Assembly (NCBI RefSeq): GCF_028435365.1
Contig: NZ_JAGTJJ010000053.1
Coordinates: 1-64,000, forward strand
Length of the DNA stretch: 64,000 bases
Source: Polyangium jinanense
GTDB taxonomy: Bacteria; Myxococcota; Polyangia; Polyangiales; Polyangiaceae
Reading direction: 5' to 3'
Part shown: in pieces, positions 1 through 8,798 of the stretch
Layout of the letters: each line of letters opens with the position of its first letter
Position numbering within the stretch: the stretch's first letter is position 1
The notes under the pieces: generated by a model
The model's input: only the letters and a program-made list of their open reading frames with translations
What the model was told of the DNA's origin: nothing
Databases searched by the model: none
Translations under genes and position numbers: made by a program

Positions 1-312
1 GTGGGGGTTATTCGCCCCTCGACCCGAACCAGGGCAAGCCCTGGACTCGAGTTGGAAGAACTGCGCGATGCGCAGTTCTTCCACGGGTCGGTGGCAAGAC
101 CGTGGAGGTTCGTCTCGCGCACAGCGTTGCCGGTAGAACCGTCAGCGCGGCTGTCTTGGTTGGCAGGGTGCTTGGCAGTCTTGCCTCGCCCTGTTCGATG
201 AACTGCGCATCGCGCAGTTCATCGACCCCGGGTCCAGCGCTTGCGCTGGTCCGGGTCCAGGGGCGGACAGCCCCGGTGGGGCCTGGGGCAACGCCCCAGC
301 GAGGCGTCCCCA
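1..312. repeat. Dispersed structured repeat, copy A (cut by window edge)
   Basis: Non-coding block made of nested perfect hairpins, arranged as two inverted arms around a spacer. Left arm: a CCAGGGC/GCCCTGG stem with an AA loop (29-44) and a 13-bp stem (54-66 with 70-82, loop GAT). Right arm: a 13-bp stem (196-208 with 212-224, loop ATC), a CCAGCGC/GCGCTGG stem (234-249), GGGGC/GCCCC (260-274) and CTGGGGC/GCCCCAG (283-299). The same modules recur at 29112, 33811 and 48130. It lies just downstream of the flotillin stop codon at 324. The outermost left hairpin would lie before base 1. No protein frame is supported here. Confidence 0.85.
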
Positions 313-323
313 GGAAACCTCCG

Positions 324-1652
324 TCAGGCGCGCGGCGTGCGGCCTGGCGGAGGCGTGCTCCGCGAGGGGGCCTGCTGCGGCAGGGGCGGCGGGGACGGGG
401 GCGCGAGTGCGGGTGCTGGTGCGCTCGTGCCGAGACGGCGCGCGACGTCGGTCAGATCGAGACCCGTGGCTGCGCGGATCTGCTCGGTCATGGCGATTGC
501 CTTGCGCGCGAGTGAGCCGTCGTCGCCTGACGGGAGCACCGAGAGCGTGCCGATCTTCGTCGGCGTCCGGGCGCCTGCGATGTGCGGCAGCAGCGGCATC
601 ATCTGCTGGAGTGCGAGGATCTCCAGCGCGCCTGGCCCGGCCTTGCGGATCTCGTCGACGATGCGGTGCAGCGCCTCGGCTTCGGCTTTGCCGAGCTCGA
701 TGATCTTCGCTGCGTCGCCGCGCGCTTGCTCCTCGAGGTTCCGCCGCTCGGCGTCGTGCGGCTGGATCACGTCGGCGAGCAGTTGCCGCTCGACCTGGAG
801 CGCGCGGGCCTTCTGGCGGTTGATCTCTGCCTTGACCTGCGCGATCTGCGCGAGGACCTGACCCTTCGCCTCCTGGATCATGGCCTCGCGACGGCTCATC
901 GCGTCCTTGATGCGCTTCTGCGTCTCCTGCCGCGCGATCGCCAGGTCTGCGTCGATCTTGGCGACCTCGCTCTTCGCCCAGTTCTCGGCCTTCTGCTCGG
1001 CCGACTCGGCTTGCGTCCTGGCCTCGACGATGCTCGCGTCCATGCGCACGCTCGCGCCACGCATGCGGCCGATCGAGTTCAGATAGTTCGCGTCGTCGGC
1101 GACGTTCTGGATCTTCAGCGTGTCGAGCACGAGGCCCATGCGCTGCATGTCGTGCTCGGCCTCTTCGAGCAGCTTGTCCGCGAACGCGGTCTTGTCCTGG
1201 TTGACCTGCTCGGGCGTCAGCTGCGCGAGCACGCCGCGCACGTTGCCTTCGAGCGTCTCGCGCGCGATCGCTGCGATCTCGTCGCGCGACTTGCCGAGGA
1301 AACGCTCGACTGCGTTCGAGAGCCGCGGCTCCTCGCCGGGCAGTTTTACGTGCGCGACGCCTTGTACGTTGAGCGGGATGCCGCCCTTCGAGTAGGCGCC
1401 CTTCACGGAGATGTCGACCGGGATGTTGTTCAGATCCATGCGGTCGACGCGCTCGAGCAGCGGGATGCGCACGGCGCGGCCGCCGCGCACGGAGCGATAA
1501 CCGACCTCGCGCGAGCCCACCTGATGCGACCCGCCCGAGAGAACGAGCACCTCGTTCGGCGAGCTCACGAGCAGGAGGTTCTTCAGCGTGTAGACGACGA
1601 AACCCACCACGACGAACGCGGTGAGACCGAGGACCATGATGATCGGAATCAT
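324..1652 (-). CDS. Flotillin-like SPFH-domain membrane protein
   Basis: 442 residues. A single N-terminal membrane segment (about 5-29) is followed by an SPFH/band-7 domain with flotillin-like features (LVLSGG, YSKGGIPLNVQGVAHVK, FLGKSRDEI), then a long charged Ala/Glu/Lys-rich coiled coil (about 200-320) and a Pro-rich tail (about 415-442). Flotillins are scaffold proteins of membrane microdomains. It is the last gene of an nfeD-flotillin-flotillin operon and its ATG overlaps the stop of the upstream flotillin gene by 4 bp, implying translational coupling. The two flotillins are clearly paralogous, so a hetero-oligomer is plausible. The Pro-rich tail is absent from the partner. Confidence 0.9.
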   Translation of the reverse strand: MIPIIMVLGLTAFVVVGFVVYTLKNLLLVSSPNEVLVLSGGSHQVGSREVGYRSVRGGRAVRIPLLERVDRMDLNNIPVDISVKGAYSKGGIPLNVQGVAHVKLPGEEPRLSNAVERFLGKSRDEIAAIARETLEGNVRGVLAQLTPEQVNQDKTAFADKLLEEAEHDMQRMGLVLDTLKIQNVADDANYLNSIGRMRGASVRMDASIVEARTQAESAEQKAENWAKSEVAKIDADLAIARQETQKRIKDAMSRREAMIQEAKGQVLAQIAQVKAEINRQKARALQVERQLLADVIQPHDAERRNLEEQARGDAAKIIELGKAEAEALHRIVDEIRKAGPGALEILALQQMMPLLPHIAGARTPTKIGTLSVLPSGDDGSLARKAIAMTEQIRAATGLDLTDVARRLGTSAPAPALAPPSPPPLPQQAPSRSTPPPGRTPRA

Positions 1653-3019
1653 GAAGCCCTCCCGTGCGATCCGAGGATCTGCTGGATGTCGATGCCCATC
1701 GCGCGCCCCGTCTCCTGAAGGACCCGCGTCACCGCGGCCGGGTATGCCGCGACGAGCGCGCTGAACGCCTCGACGTCGTTGCCCGCCACCACGTTGACCT
1801 CACCGACCTGCGTCTGCGCCACGCGCGCCGCCGCGGCCGTCACGAGCTGCCGGAGCTGCTGGAGCACGTATGCGTCCTTCGCCAGCTGCCCCGCGGCCGC
1901 CCACTCCTGCGCCACGAGCCGGAGCGCCTCGGCTGTCGCCTTGCCGTTCTCCACCGTCGGCGCCGCCTCGCCGCGCGCCTTGAGCTCCTGCGCCTTGCGG
2001 TTTGCCTCGGCCGGCAGGATGACGTCGCAGTTGAGGCGGAGCTTTTCGAGCTCGGCGCGCAGGGCCTGGAGCTCCTGCTCGGCCACGGCACGCTCGGTCT
2101 CGGCCGCGATCTCGGCCTCGTTCTCGATCTGCTTCGCCTCGGCTTCGAGCTTGGCGATCTCGGCGCGGTAGTTGTTGCGGCTCTGCACGATCACCGTCTC
2201 GGCGCGCTTCGCCGCCGTCTCGGCCGCCTGCCGCGCTGCTGCTTGCGCCTCGGCCACGGCCTGGTTCGCCGCGTTCTCGGCGTTCGCCGCGTCGCGCAGC
2301 ATCGTTGCGATCCGACCGCGGCCGAGGTTCGCGAGGTAGTGCTGATCATCGGAGACGTGCTGGACCTTGAGCACGTCGAGCTCGAGCCCGAGCTTGTCGA
2401 AGTCGTCGCGCGCGTTCTCCACGAGCGTCTCGGCGAACTTGAGCCGATCCTCGTTCACCTCCTCGGGCGTGAGCTGCGAGATGACCTCGCGCAAAACGCC
2501 TTCGAGCGTCTGCTGCGCGGCGATGGAGATCTGCGTGGGCGTCGTGCCGAGGAAGCGCTCGACGGCGTTGCGCACGGCCGTGTCGTTGCTCGCGATCTTC
2601 ACGTTGGCGATCGCGTGCACGCTGAGCGGGATGCCGCCCTTCGAGTAGGCGTTGTGCACCTGGACCTCGACGGGGAAGAGCCGCATGTCCATGCGGGCCA
2701 CGCTCTCGAGGAAGGGCACGCGGAAGCCGCGGCCGCCGTGCAGGATCTTGTAGCCGCTCACGGTGCCGTCCGGCAGGACGTGCTTGCGGCCGCTGAAGAC
2801 GAGGATCTCGTTGGGCCGGCAGATGAACAAGAACTGCCGGAGGATCGCCACGAAGATCCCGAAGAGCACGATGATGCCGCCCGCGGCGAGCAGCACCAAG
2901 ACGGCTTGATCGAGGTCGGGCGTCCCCGCGCCCGATCCCACGTCGGTCGGAGGGCGCGTGCGCCGCTGCTGCGCGTCGATCGACGCGAAGAGCGCACTGC
3001 CGAGAAGATTGTACCCCAT
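1649..3019 (-). CDS. Flotillin-like SPFH-domain membrane protein (paralogue)
   Basis: 456 residues from the ATG at 3019; the frame stays open 16 codons further upstream, but MGYNLLGS gives a more usual N-terminus. A short N-terminal tail precedes one membrane helix (about 36-60), then the SPFH domain (IFVFSG-like start, YSKGGIPLSVHAIANVK, FLGTTPTQI), then a long coiled coil rich in Ala, Glu and Gln (about 240-350). It resembles the downstream paralogue through the SPFH core and is coupled to it by a 4-bp overlap. The upstream neighbour is an NfeD-type protein, the known partner class of bacterial flotillins. Membrane scaffold role is inferred from family. Confidence 0.9.
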   Translation of the reverse strand: MGYNLLGSALFASIDAQQRRTRPPTDVGSGAGTPDLDQAVLVLLAAGGIIVLFGIFVAILRQFLFICRPNEILVFSGRKHVLPDGTVSGYKILHGGRGFRVPFLESVARMDMRLFPVEVQVHNAYSKGGIPLSVHAIANVKIASNDTAVRNAVERFLGTTPTQISIAAQQTLEGVLREVISQLTPEEVNEDRLKFAETLVENARDDFDKLGLELDVLKVQHVSDDQHYLANLGRGRIATMLRDAANAENAANQAVAEAQAAARQAAETAAKRAETVIVQSRNNYRAEIAKLEAEAKQIENEAEIAAETERAVAEQELQALRAELEKLRLNCDVILPAEANRKAQELKARGEAAPTVENGKATAEALRLVAQEWAAAGQLAKDAYVLQQLRQLVTAAAARVAQTQVGEVNVVAGNDVEAFSALVAAYPAAVTRVLQETGRAMGIDIQQILGSHGRAS

Positions 3020-3091
3020 GCGCCGAGCGTAGCAGGCATGACGCCGCGCCCGGGCGTGATCGAACACGCGATCACGCGATTTCCTGGGACC

Positions 3092-3697
3092 TCAAGCGAG
3101 CTCGGAGGGCCGCCGCGATACACGCGCCACGTCGCCCTCCACGTCCTCCACGAGGACATGGTCGCCGCGCGCGATCTCCTCGCCGTCGCTGCGCGCGAGG
3201 ATGTCGACGCTCTGACCCTTCAGGACGATGCGAATCTTGCCGACCTTGTCCTTGCCGACAGGCACGAGCACGCGCCCGATCGAGCCGCCGGCGCGGGTGA
3301 CGTCCGCCGACGTCGACGCAGATCCTTGCGCCACAAAACGAAACGCGAGCTGCGCGAAGAGGCCCGACGAGAGGCCGGAGGCCGCCGCGAGTACGAAGAT
3401 CACGACGGGCCCCGCGAGCGCGAAGAGGTGCAGGAGCGAGCCCGACATGCCGAAGCCGAGCAACGTAAAGACCCAGAACCGGAGCGAGAGGAAAAAGGCC
3501 AGGATGTCGCTCGCGCCGGTGCCCGCGGGCGTCGTGGCGAGCGACTTGCCGGAGAGGTCCTTCGCGAGATCCTTGCCGCCGCCGCTGCTCGCATCGTGCG
3601 CGTCGCCGGCGTCGGCGTCGCCCTTGCCCCCCGCTACGATCTGCACGAGCAAGATGCCCAGACCGACGACGAAGGAGAAGAGGTAGACGAGGCCCAT
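3092..3697 (-). CDS. NfeD-like membrane protein
   Basis: 201 residues from the ATG at 3697 (MGLVYLFSF). It has an N-terminal membrane helix, an acidic/Gly linker, a two- or three-helix membrane block (about residues 60-110), and a C-terminal beta-rich domain of OB-fold type (GRVLVPVGKDKVGKIR, VLVEDVEGD). This is the short NfeD architecture without the serine protease domain. NfeD proteins of this class are encoded next to flotillins and are thought to assist them. Here it heads the operon 72 bp before the first flotillin gene. The open frame continues upstream through a 42-bp tandem repeat, which I take as non-coding. Confidence 0.85.
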   Translation of the reverse strand: MGLVYLFSFVVGLGILLVQIVAGGKGDADAGDAHDASSGGGKDLAKDLSGKSLATTPAGTGASDILAFFLSLRFWVFTLLGFGMSGSLLHLFALAGPVVIFVLAAASGLSSGLFAQLAFRFVAQGSASTSADVTRAGGSIGRVLVPVGKDKVGKIRIVLKGQSVDILARSDGEEIARGDHVLVEDVEGDVARVSRRPSELA

Positions 3698-3731
3698 CGA
3701 CCGAGAGGATATCGCGGTACGTGGGCCGAAC

Positions 3732-3899
3732 GATCCGGATCGGGTACCGGGGCGCCCGAATGCTGATCCAGACGATCCGGATCGGGTACCGGGCAAGCGG
3801 ATCGGCGATCCGAACGGTCCGGATCGGCAACCCGGGCTCCAGGGAGGCGATCCGAACGATCCGGATCGGCAACCCGGGCTCCAGGGAGGCGATCCGAAG
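3732..3899. repeat. Four 42-bp tandem repeats
   Basis: Units at 3732-3773, 3774-3815, 3816-3857 and 3858-3899, each exactly 42 bp. Each begins with GATCCGGATC (GGTCCGGATC in the third unit), a perfect 10-bp palindrome. Units 3 and 4 differ only at their second and last bases; units 1 and 2 share the first 20 bases. The array lies between the glnE stop and the nfeD start and so occupies the nfeD upstream region. The length is a multiple of three and open frames cross it, but no credible protein uses it. It could hold regulator-binding sites or be a neutral minisatellite. Confidence 0.9.
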
Positions 3900-3923
3900 C
3901 GATCCGACCGCCTCCCGGGCGCC

Positions 3924-6899
3924 TCAGCTCCCGCGCAGCACGGTCTCGTAGACCTCGCGCACGCGCCCCGTGACCTCCTGGTACCGTGCGAGCAGCTCGA
4001 CGGCGGCCTGCGCTCCCGGTCGATCCCGGATGCCCATCCGCCGCGCCAGCGGCCAGAGACCCGGCGCGCTCTCTTCGAGCAGGTGCGACGCGTCGGCGTG
4101 CACGATCCGGATGCGTCCGCCGAGCTTGCGCAGAAACGCATACCCGTCCCGCAGCGCCTCGGCCTGCTCCGGCGAGAGCTTGCCCGACGCCGCGAGTGCC
4201 TCGATCGCGAGCGCCGTCTCCGTGGTGCGTACGCCGGGATCCGCGCCGCTCAGCATTTGCAAGAACTGCACGCAGAGCTCGATCTCGAAGAGCCCGCCGC
4301 GCCCGAGCTTGAGGTCGTACCGCCCACGCCGCTCCAGCGAGAGCTCCTGCTCCATGCGGCCGCGCAGGCGGCGGAGCTCCTCGGCGACCTGCGCCGGATC
4401 ACCGGGCATCGCGTACGCCGCCGCGTGCGCGATCTCGATCGCCCGCGCCCCGAGCTCGACGTCACCCGCGACGGCGCGCGCCCGCAAGAGCGCGAGGCGC
4501 TCCCAGGCCGCGGCCTCGACATGCGGCGTGTCCGGCCCCTTCGCGTGATACCGCGCGAAGGCGTCGATCGACGTGACGAGCAAGCCCTGGTTGCCCGAGG
4601 GCCGGAGGCGCGTGTCGAGCTCGTAGCCGGGCCCGGCCGGGTGCAGGATCGAGATCAAGCGGATCACGCGGCGCGCCGAGCGCGCGAAAAACGCGTCGGG
4701 ATCCGTGCCGGCCGGGGCCTTCTCCGGATCGAAGAGGAAGAGGACGTCGAGGTCCGAGCCGTAGCCGATCTCGCGTCCGCCGAGCGTGCCGACCGCGAGC
4801 ACGGAGAGGCCTCGTACGGGCTCGCCTTCCGGCGTGCCGAGCGCATGCCGCGTCGCCGCTTCGAGCGAGGCATCCGCGAGCTCCGAGAGCACGTACCCGA
4901 CCTCGCGCGGGCCAAGCTCGCTCGCGAGATCCGCGAGGCCCACGTCGATCACGACACGCGCCTTCGCCTGGCGGAGCGCGCCGACGAGCTGCTCGTCGGG
5001 ATCCTCGTCCACCGCCGCGGCCTCGCGCTTGGCCTGGTCGAGCTCCGCGCGCGCGGACGCGGGCGTCGGGACACCACGCGCGAACAGGATGCGATCGCCG
5101 TGCTCGGGGTGCTGCACGAGCGCCTCGGCGAGGAACGCGCTGCCTCCGATCGCCTCGACGAGCCTTCGCACGAGGCGCGGCTCGTCGCCGAGGAAACGCA
5201 GGTACACGCCGGGATGACGGAGCCGCGCGAAGAGCCTGCGGAGCGTGCGCGCAGCCTGCTCGGGATCGGCCGCGTCGGCCACGGCGTCGAGAACCGCTTC
5301 GCCAAGGCGCGGATACGCCTCGCGGCTGCGCGCGCCGAGCACCGCGTCCGGGCGGCGCGAGAGATCGAAGAGATCCCGCGCGACGTCGCCCCAGCGCTCG
5401 ACGGTCTCGAGAGCGTCGGTCGCTTCGGGCGTCGCGCCGGGCAAGGAGACCTGCGCGACGCGACGGAAGGCCGCCTCGAACGCCGCGGCGTCGCCATCGT
5501 CGAGCGCGGCGAGGGCCTCGGCCCAGGGGGAAGGCGCGGGCGCGCCGTCGGGCACGAGCGAGCGGAAGCGCGCTTCCACGCGGCCGAGGTGTTTTGCCAG
5601 GTCGACCTCGAACGCCTCCGCGGATGCGAAGCCGAGCGCCCGCGCGAGCCTGCCTGCGGATTCGGCGTCCGCGGGCCACACGTGCGTCTGCAGGCCCGTG
5701 CCGAGCTGCACGGCGTGCTCGGCGCGGCGAAGCGCGAGGTACGCCTCGGCGATCTCGCGCGCCTCGCGATCCGTCACGAACCCAGCCGCGCGCAAGCGCC
5801 GGAGTCCATCGAGCGTGCCCTTCACACGGAGGCGCGCCTCGCGGCCGCCCCAGATGAGGAGCAGCGTCTGCACGAAAAACTCCGCCTCGCGGATGCCACC
5901 CGATCCGAGCTTCAGATCCCGCCCCGGCTCGCGCGAGAGCTCGGTCCGCGCCCGCTGCACGAGCTTCGTCATCTCGACGGCGATCGTCGGATCGACGCGC
6001 CTCCGCCACACGAACGGCTCGAGCGCGGCGAGCACCTCGTCACCGAAGTCGAGATCCCCCGCGATGGGCCGCGCGCGCACGAGCGCCGCGCGCTCCCACG
6101 TCCGCCCGAACGACTCGTAGTACCGCTCGGCCGCGGCGAGCGAGTTGACGAGCGGCCCGCTCCGACCCTCCGGCCGCAAACGCAGATCCACGCGCCACAC
6201 GAACCCGTCCGCGGTCACGTCTTCGAGCGACGCCGTCACGCGCCGCGCGACACGCGTCCAGAAGTCGTGGAGCGGGAGCGTCTCGCCGCCGCCCTGCGTG
6301 CATCCGCCCTCGTCCGTGTCGTAAAAGAACACGAGATCGACATCGGATCCCACGTTGAGCTCGCCCCCGCCGAGCTTGCCCATGCCGAGCACCACGAACC
6401 GCGCGGGCGCGCCGCTCTCGCGTCGCGGAGGACCAAACCTCGCCGAGAGCTGCGTGATCGCGTCCTTCACGGCCGCGTCGATCGTCACCTCCGCGAGCAC
6501 CGCGATCTCGTGCGACGTCACATCGACGTCGGCGCCTCCGAGCGAAGGTGGCAAGAGCTCGCGCAGCGCCACGCGAATCCGCTCTTCCCGCGCGAACTTC
6601 CGCAGCTCACGCGCCACCCGCTCGCCGTCGTCGCCGTCCCCGATCCGCGCCCGAAGCCTCGCGACGAGCCCAGCGCGATCCCGCGCCGCCTGGTGCCCTT
6701 CGGCCGCGATCGTCGCCACGATCTCGGGCGACGCTTCGAGCGCGGGGGCGAGGCCCGGGTACGCGCTCGCGAGCAGCACGGCGAGGGCGAAGCCGACCGA
6801 GCCGGGCTCGAGTCGCTCGGCGAAACGCGCGGCGTAGATCTCGGCGCGCCGCCTGTCGATCCGCTGCGCGAGGGCGTGGAGCCGGGAGCGCCGGAGCAT
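3924..6899 (-). CDS. glnE: Bifunctional glutamine synthetase adenylyltransferase/deadenylylase
   Basis: 991 residues from the ATG at 6899 (MLRRSRLHAL); the frame is open upstream but that extension is low-complexity. GlnE adds and removes AMP on glutamine synthetase in response to nitrogen status through PII. Both nucleotidyltransferase domains are visible: GSDVDLVFF (184-192) with its partner aspartates in the N-terminal deadenylylase half, and GYGSDLDVLFLFD (712-724) in the C-terminal adenylylating half. The conserved KLGSGGIREAEF and KLGRGGLFEIE segments are present. Length fits the family (about 950-1000). It stands alone, with no glnA or glnB nearby. The gene to its right is divergent. 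Confidence 0.95.
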   Translation of the reverse strand: MLRRSRLHALAQRIDRRRAEIYAARFAERLEPGSVGFALAVLLASAYPGLAPALEASPEIVATIAAEGHQAARDRAGLVARLRARIGDGDDGERVARELRKFAREERIRVALRELLPPSLGGADVDVTSHEIAVLAEVTIDAAVKDAITQLSARFGPPRRESGAPARFVVLGMGKLGGGELNVGSDVDLVFFYDTDEGGCTQGGGETLPLHDFWTRVARRVTASLEDVTADGFVWRVDLRLRPEGRSGPLVNSLAAAERYYESFGRTWERAALVRARPIAGDLDFGDEVLAALEPFVWRRRVDPTIAVEMTKLVQRARTELSREPGRDLKLGSGGIREAEFFVQTLLLIWGGREARLRVKGTLDGLRRLRAAGFVTDREAREIAEAYLALRRAEHAVQLGTGLQTHVWPADAESAGRLARALGFASAEAFEVDLAKHLGRVEARFRSLVPDGAPAPSPWAEALAALDDGDAAAFEAAFRRVAQVSLPGATPEATDALETVERWGDVARDLFDLSRRPDAVLGARSREAYPRLGEAVLDAVADAADPEQAARTLRRLFARLRHPGVYLRFLGDEPRLVRRLVEAIGGSAFLAEALVQHPEHGDRILFARGVPTPASARAELDQAKREAAAVDEDPDEQLVGALRQAKARVVIDVGLADLASELGPREVGYVLSELADASLEAATRHALGTPEGEPVRGLSVLAVGTLGGREIGYGSDLDVLFLFDPEKAPAGTDPDAFFARSARRVIRLISILHPAGPGYELDTRLRPSGNQGLLVTSIDAFARYHAKGPDTPHVEAAAWERLALLRARAVAGDVELGARAIEIAHAAAYAMPGDPAQVAEELRRLRGRMEQELSLERRGRYDLKLGRGGLFEIELCVQFLQMLSGADPGVRTTETALAIEALAASGKLSPEQAEALRDGYAFLRKLGGRIRIVHADASHLLEESAPGLWPLARRMGIRDRPGAQAAVELLARYQEVTGRVREVYETVLRGS

Positions 6900-7045
6900 C
6901 GGAAGGCCGCAACGTAGCAGCGACGCGCGTTCGGCGCCTGGTCTCGTTTTTCTCCTCGGCCCGCGCCGAGCAGGCGGGGCGGACGCGCCACCGACTTCCC
7001 TCTTCTCGATCCCGATGCGCCTTGGCGAGGCTCCGCCCACCTCCT

Positions 7046-7723
7046 ATGCTCCGCTGCGTGCGTCTCCTCTGCCTGTCCGACATCCATGGACGCGCGGATG
7101 CGCTCTCCGCCGTACTCGCGGTGGCCGAGCGCCGCGGCTATTCGAAGATCCTCGTCGCCGGCGATCTCTGCTTTCCCGGCCCCGATCCGCTCGAGACGTG
7201 GCGCCGGCTCACGCAGATGCAGGCCATCCTGGTCCAGGGCACCGGCGATCGCGCGCTCGCGACGCTCGACATCAGCAAGGTCGTCCCGAAGAGCCCCTAC
7301 GAGCGCTCGCGGCTCGAGCGTCTCTCGGAGGTGCGCACCGAGCTCGGCCAGCTCATCCTCGCGCGGCTCGGCCGGCTCCCCACGACCCACCGCATGAACC
7401 TCGAAGACGGCAGCGAGCTCCTGCTCGTCCACGGATCCCCGGTCGATCCGTTCGAGCCGTTCTGCCACGACATGACGGACGAGGAGATGGCGGCCCTGCT
7501 CGGCGACGATCCGGCCGACGTGATCGTCTGCGGCGGCTCGCACGTGCCGTTCGACCGCATGGTCCAGGGCGTACGGATCGTGAACGTGGGCAGCGTCGGC
7601 GAAGCCCCGGGCGGCGAGGGCGCAGGGCAAGGCTTTTCGCACGCCGACGTCACGCTCCTCGAAACCAGCATCGCCGGCGTCGAGGTCGAGCAGATCGCCG
7701 TCCCCCTCGGGAAGGCGGCTTAG
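7046..7723 (+). CDS. Calcineurin-like metallophosphoesterase
   Basis: 225 residues. Starts MLRCVRLLCLSDIHG with the D-x-H metal motif, then AGDLCF (GD motif), then GTGDRA where most relatives have GN(H/C)(D/E), then LLVHGS and GGSHVPF, matching the His-containing C-terminal motifs. This is the YfcE/MJ0936-like branch of cytosolic phosphodiesterases. The Asn of the third motif, a metal ligand, is Thr here (residues about 71-76). The substrate is unknown. It is divergent from glnE with about 146 bp between the two starts. No Shine-Dalgarno sequence is evident. Confidence 0.82.
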   Translation: MLRCVRLLCLSDIHGRADALSAVLAVAERRGYSKILVAGDLCFPGPDPLETWRRLTQMQAILVQGTGDRALATLDISKVVPKSPYERSRLERLSEVRTELGQLILARLGRLPTTHRMNLEDGSELLLVHGSPVDPFEPFCHDMTDEEMAALLGDDPADVIVCGGSHVPFDRMVQGVRIVNVGSVGEAPGGEGAGQGFSHADVTLLETSIAGVEVEQIAVPLGKAA

Positions 7724-7843
7724 TGAGGGCGCGGCGAACCCGTCGGCCCTCCAGTCGGCTGGCTTTCGTTCAGCTTCTTGTCACCCCGAGAAACCACTCT
7801 GTCCCTGCACGGTAGTCGTTCCCAAGCGACGACGTGCAGCGCT

Positions 7844-8791
7844 ATGATGCAGTTTGGCAGCATGAACAGCGGGCCGCCTGACGACGATATCGAAGCCACG
7901 CGGGTCGCCCACGTGAAGGAGCTCCAGGACGAGCTCAGGGCTCGATCGCAGCGTGATCGCGCCTATCTCATCGTGCTCGTCGGCTCGAACGTCGGCGAGA
8001 TGTTCGAGGTCGAGTTTCCGGAGACCGTCCTGGGCCGTGGGGCGAACGCCACGGTGCGTCTGAACGACGACGGCATCTCGCGTCGCCACGCGCGGCTCGT
8101 CCGCGCCGGCAACGACGTGGTGCTGGAAGATCTCAACAGCTCGAACGGCACCTCGGTGAACGGCGAGAACATCAGCCAGCGCATCCTGCGCGACGGCGAC
8201 AAGATCCGCCTGGGATCGACCACGATCCTCAAGTTCACCTACCACGACCACCTCGACGTCAGCTTCCAGCAGCAGATGATCGATGCGGCGCTGCGCGACG
8301 GGCTGACGAAAGCGTTCAACAAGCGCTACTTCCTGAGCCGTCTCGAGACCGAGATCGCCTACGCGAAGAGGCACCGCGCGCCGCTCTCGCTCGTGATGTT
8401 CGACGTCGATCACTTCAAGCGCGTGAACGACACGTACGGCCACCTCGCCGGCGACTACGTGCTCACGAAGATCTCGAAGCTGACGATGAACACGGTGCGG
8501 ACCGAGGACGTCTTCGCGCGCTACGGCGGCGAGGAGTTCGGCGTGATCTGCCGCGGCGTGACGCTCGGCAACGCAGGCATCCTCGGCGAGCGGCTGCGCG
8601 CGGTCGTGGAGACCACGCCCTTCGAACACGAAGGGACGCGCATGCAGATCACGATCAGCGTCGGCGTCGCCGCGCACCCGGATCTGCCAGTGGAGACGCC
8701 CGAGCAGCTCATCGCCGCCGCCGACGAGGCGCTCTACCAGGCGAAGCGGACGGGCCGAAACCGCGTCCTCCTGAAGCACGGGACAGGCTGA
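7844..8791 (+). CDS. FHA-domain diguanylate cyclase (GGDEF)
   Basis: 315 residues if started at MMQFGSMNSG; the ATG at 7862 is an equally fair start and 7778 is possible. An FHA phosphothreonine-binding domain (about 40-130; LGRGANATV, SRRHARL, SSNGTSVNG) precedes a GGDEF domain (about 145-312). The active-site motif is GGEEF (228-232), an active variant, and an RTED sequence five residues upstream fits the RxxD product-inhibition site. It should make cyclic di-GMP under control of a phosphorylated partner, probably a Ser/Thr kinase target. It ends 8 bp from the convergent trpA stop, leaving no room for a separate terminator. Confidence 0.9.
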   Translation: MMQFGSMNSGPPDDDIEATRVAHVKELQDELRARSQRDRAYLIVLVGSNVGEMFEVEFPETVLGRGANATVRLNDDGISRRHARLVRAGNDVVLEDLNSSNGTSVNGENISQRILRDGDKIRLGSTTILKFTYHDHLDVSFQQQMIDAALRDGLTKAFNKRYFLSRLETEIAYAKRHRAPLSLVMFDVDHFKRVNDTYGHLAGDYVLTKISKLTMNTVRTEDVFARYGGEEFGVICRGVTLGNAGILGERLRAVVETTPFEHEGTRMQITISVGVAAHPDLPVETPEQLIAAADEALYQAKRTGRNRVLLKHGTG

Positions 8792-8798
8792 CAGGCTT

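Noticed and set aside
1..312. Short open frames in the dispersed repeat (also in copies B-D)
   Set aside because: They translate palindromic stems; reading frames are not kept between copies whereas stems are.
1664..3766. 700-codon open frame on the plus strand opposite the flotillin and nfeD genes
   Set aside because: Extreme Arg/Leu/His/Ala composition without motifs; it mirrors real minus-strand genes. Long antisense frames are expected at this GC content.
4083..6917. 944-codon open frame opposite glnE
   Set aside because: Shadow of glnE with Arg/Glu/His-rich composition; glnE has all family motifs.
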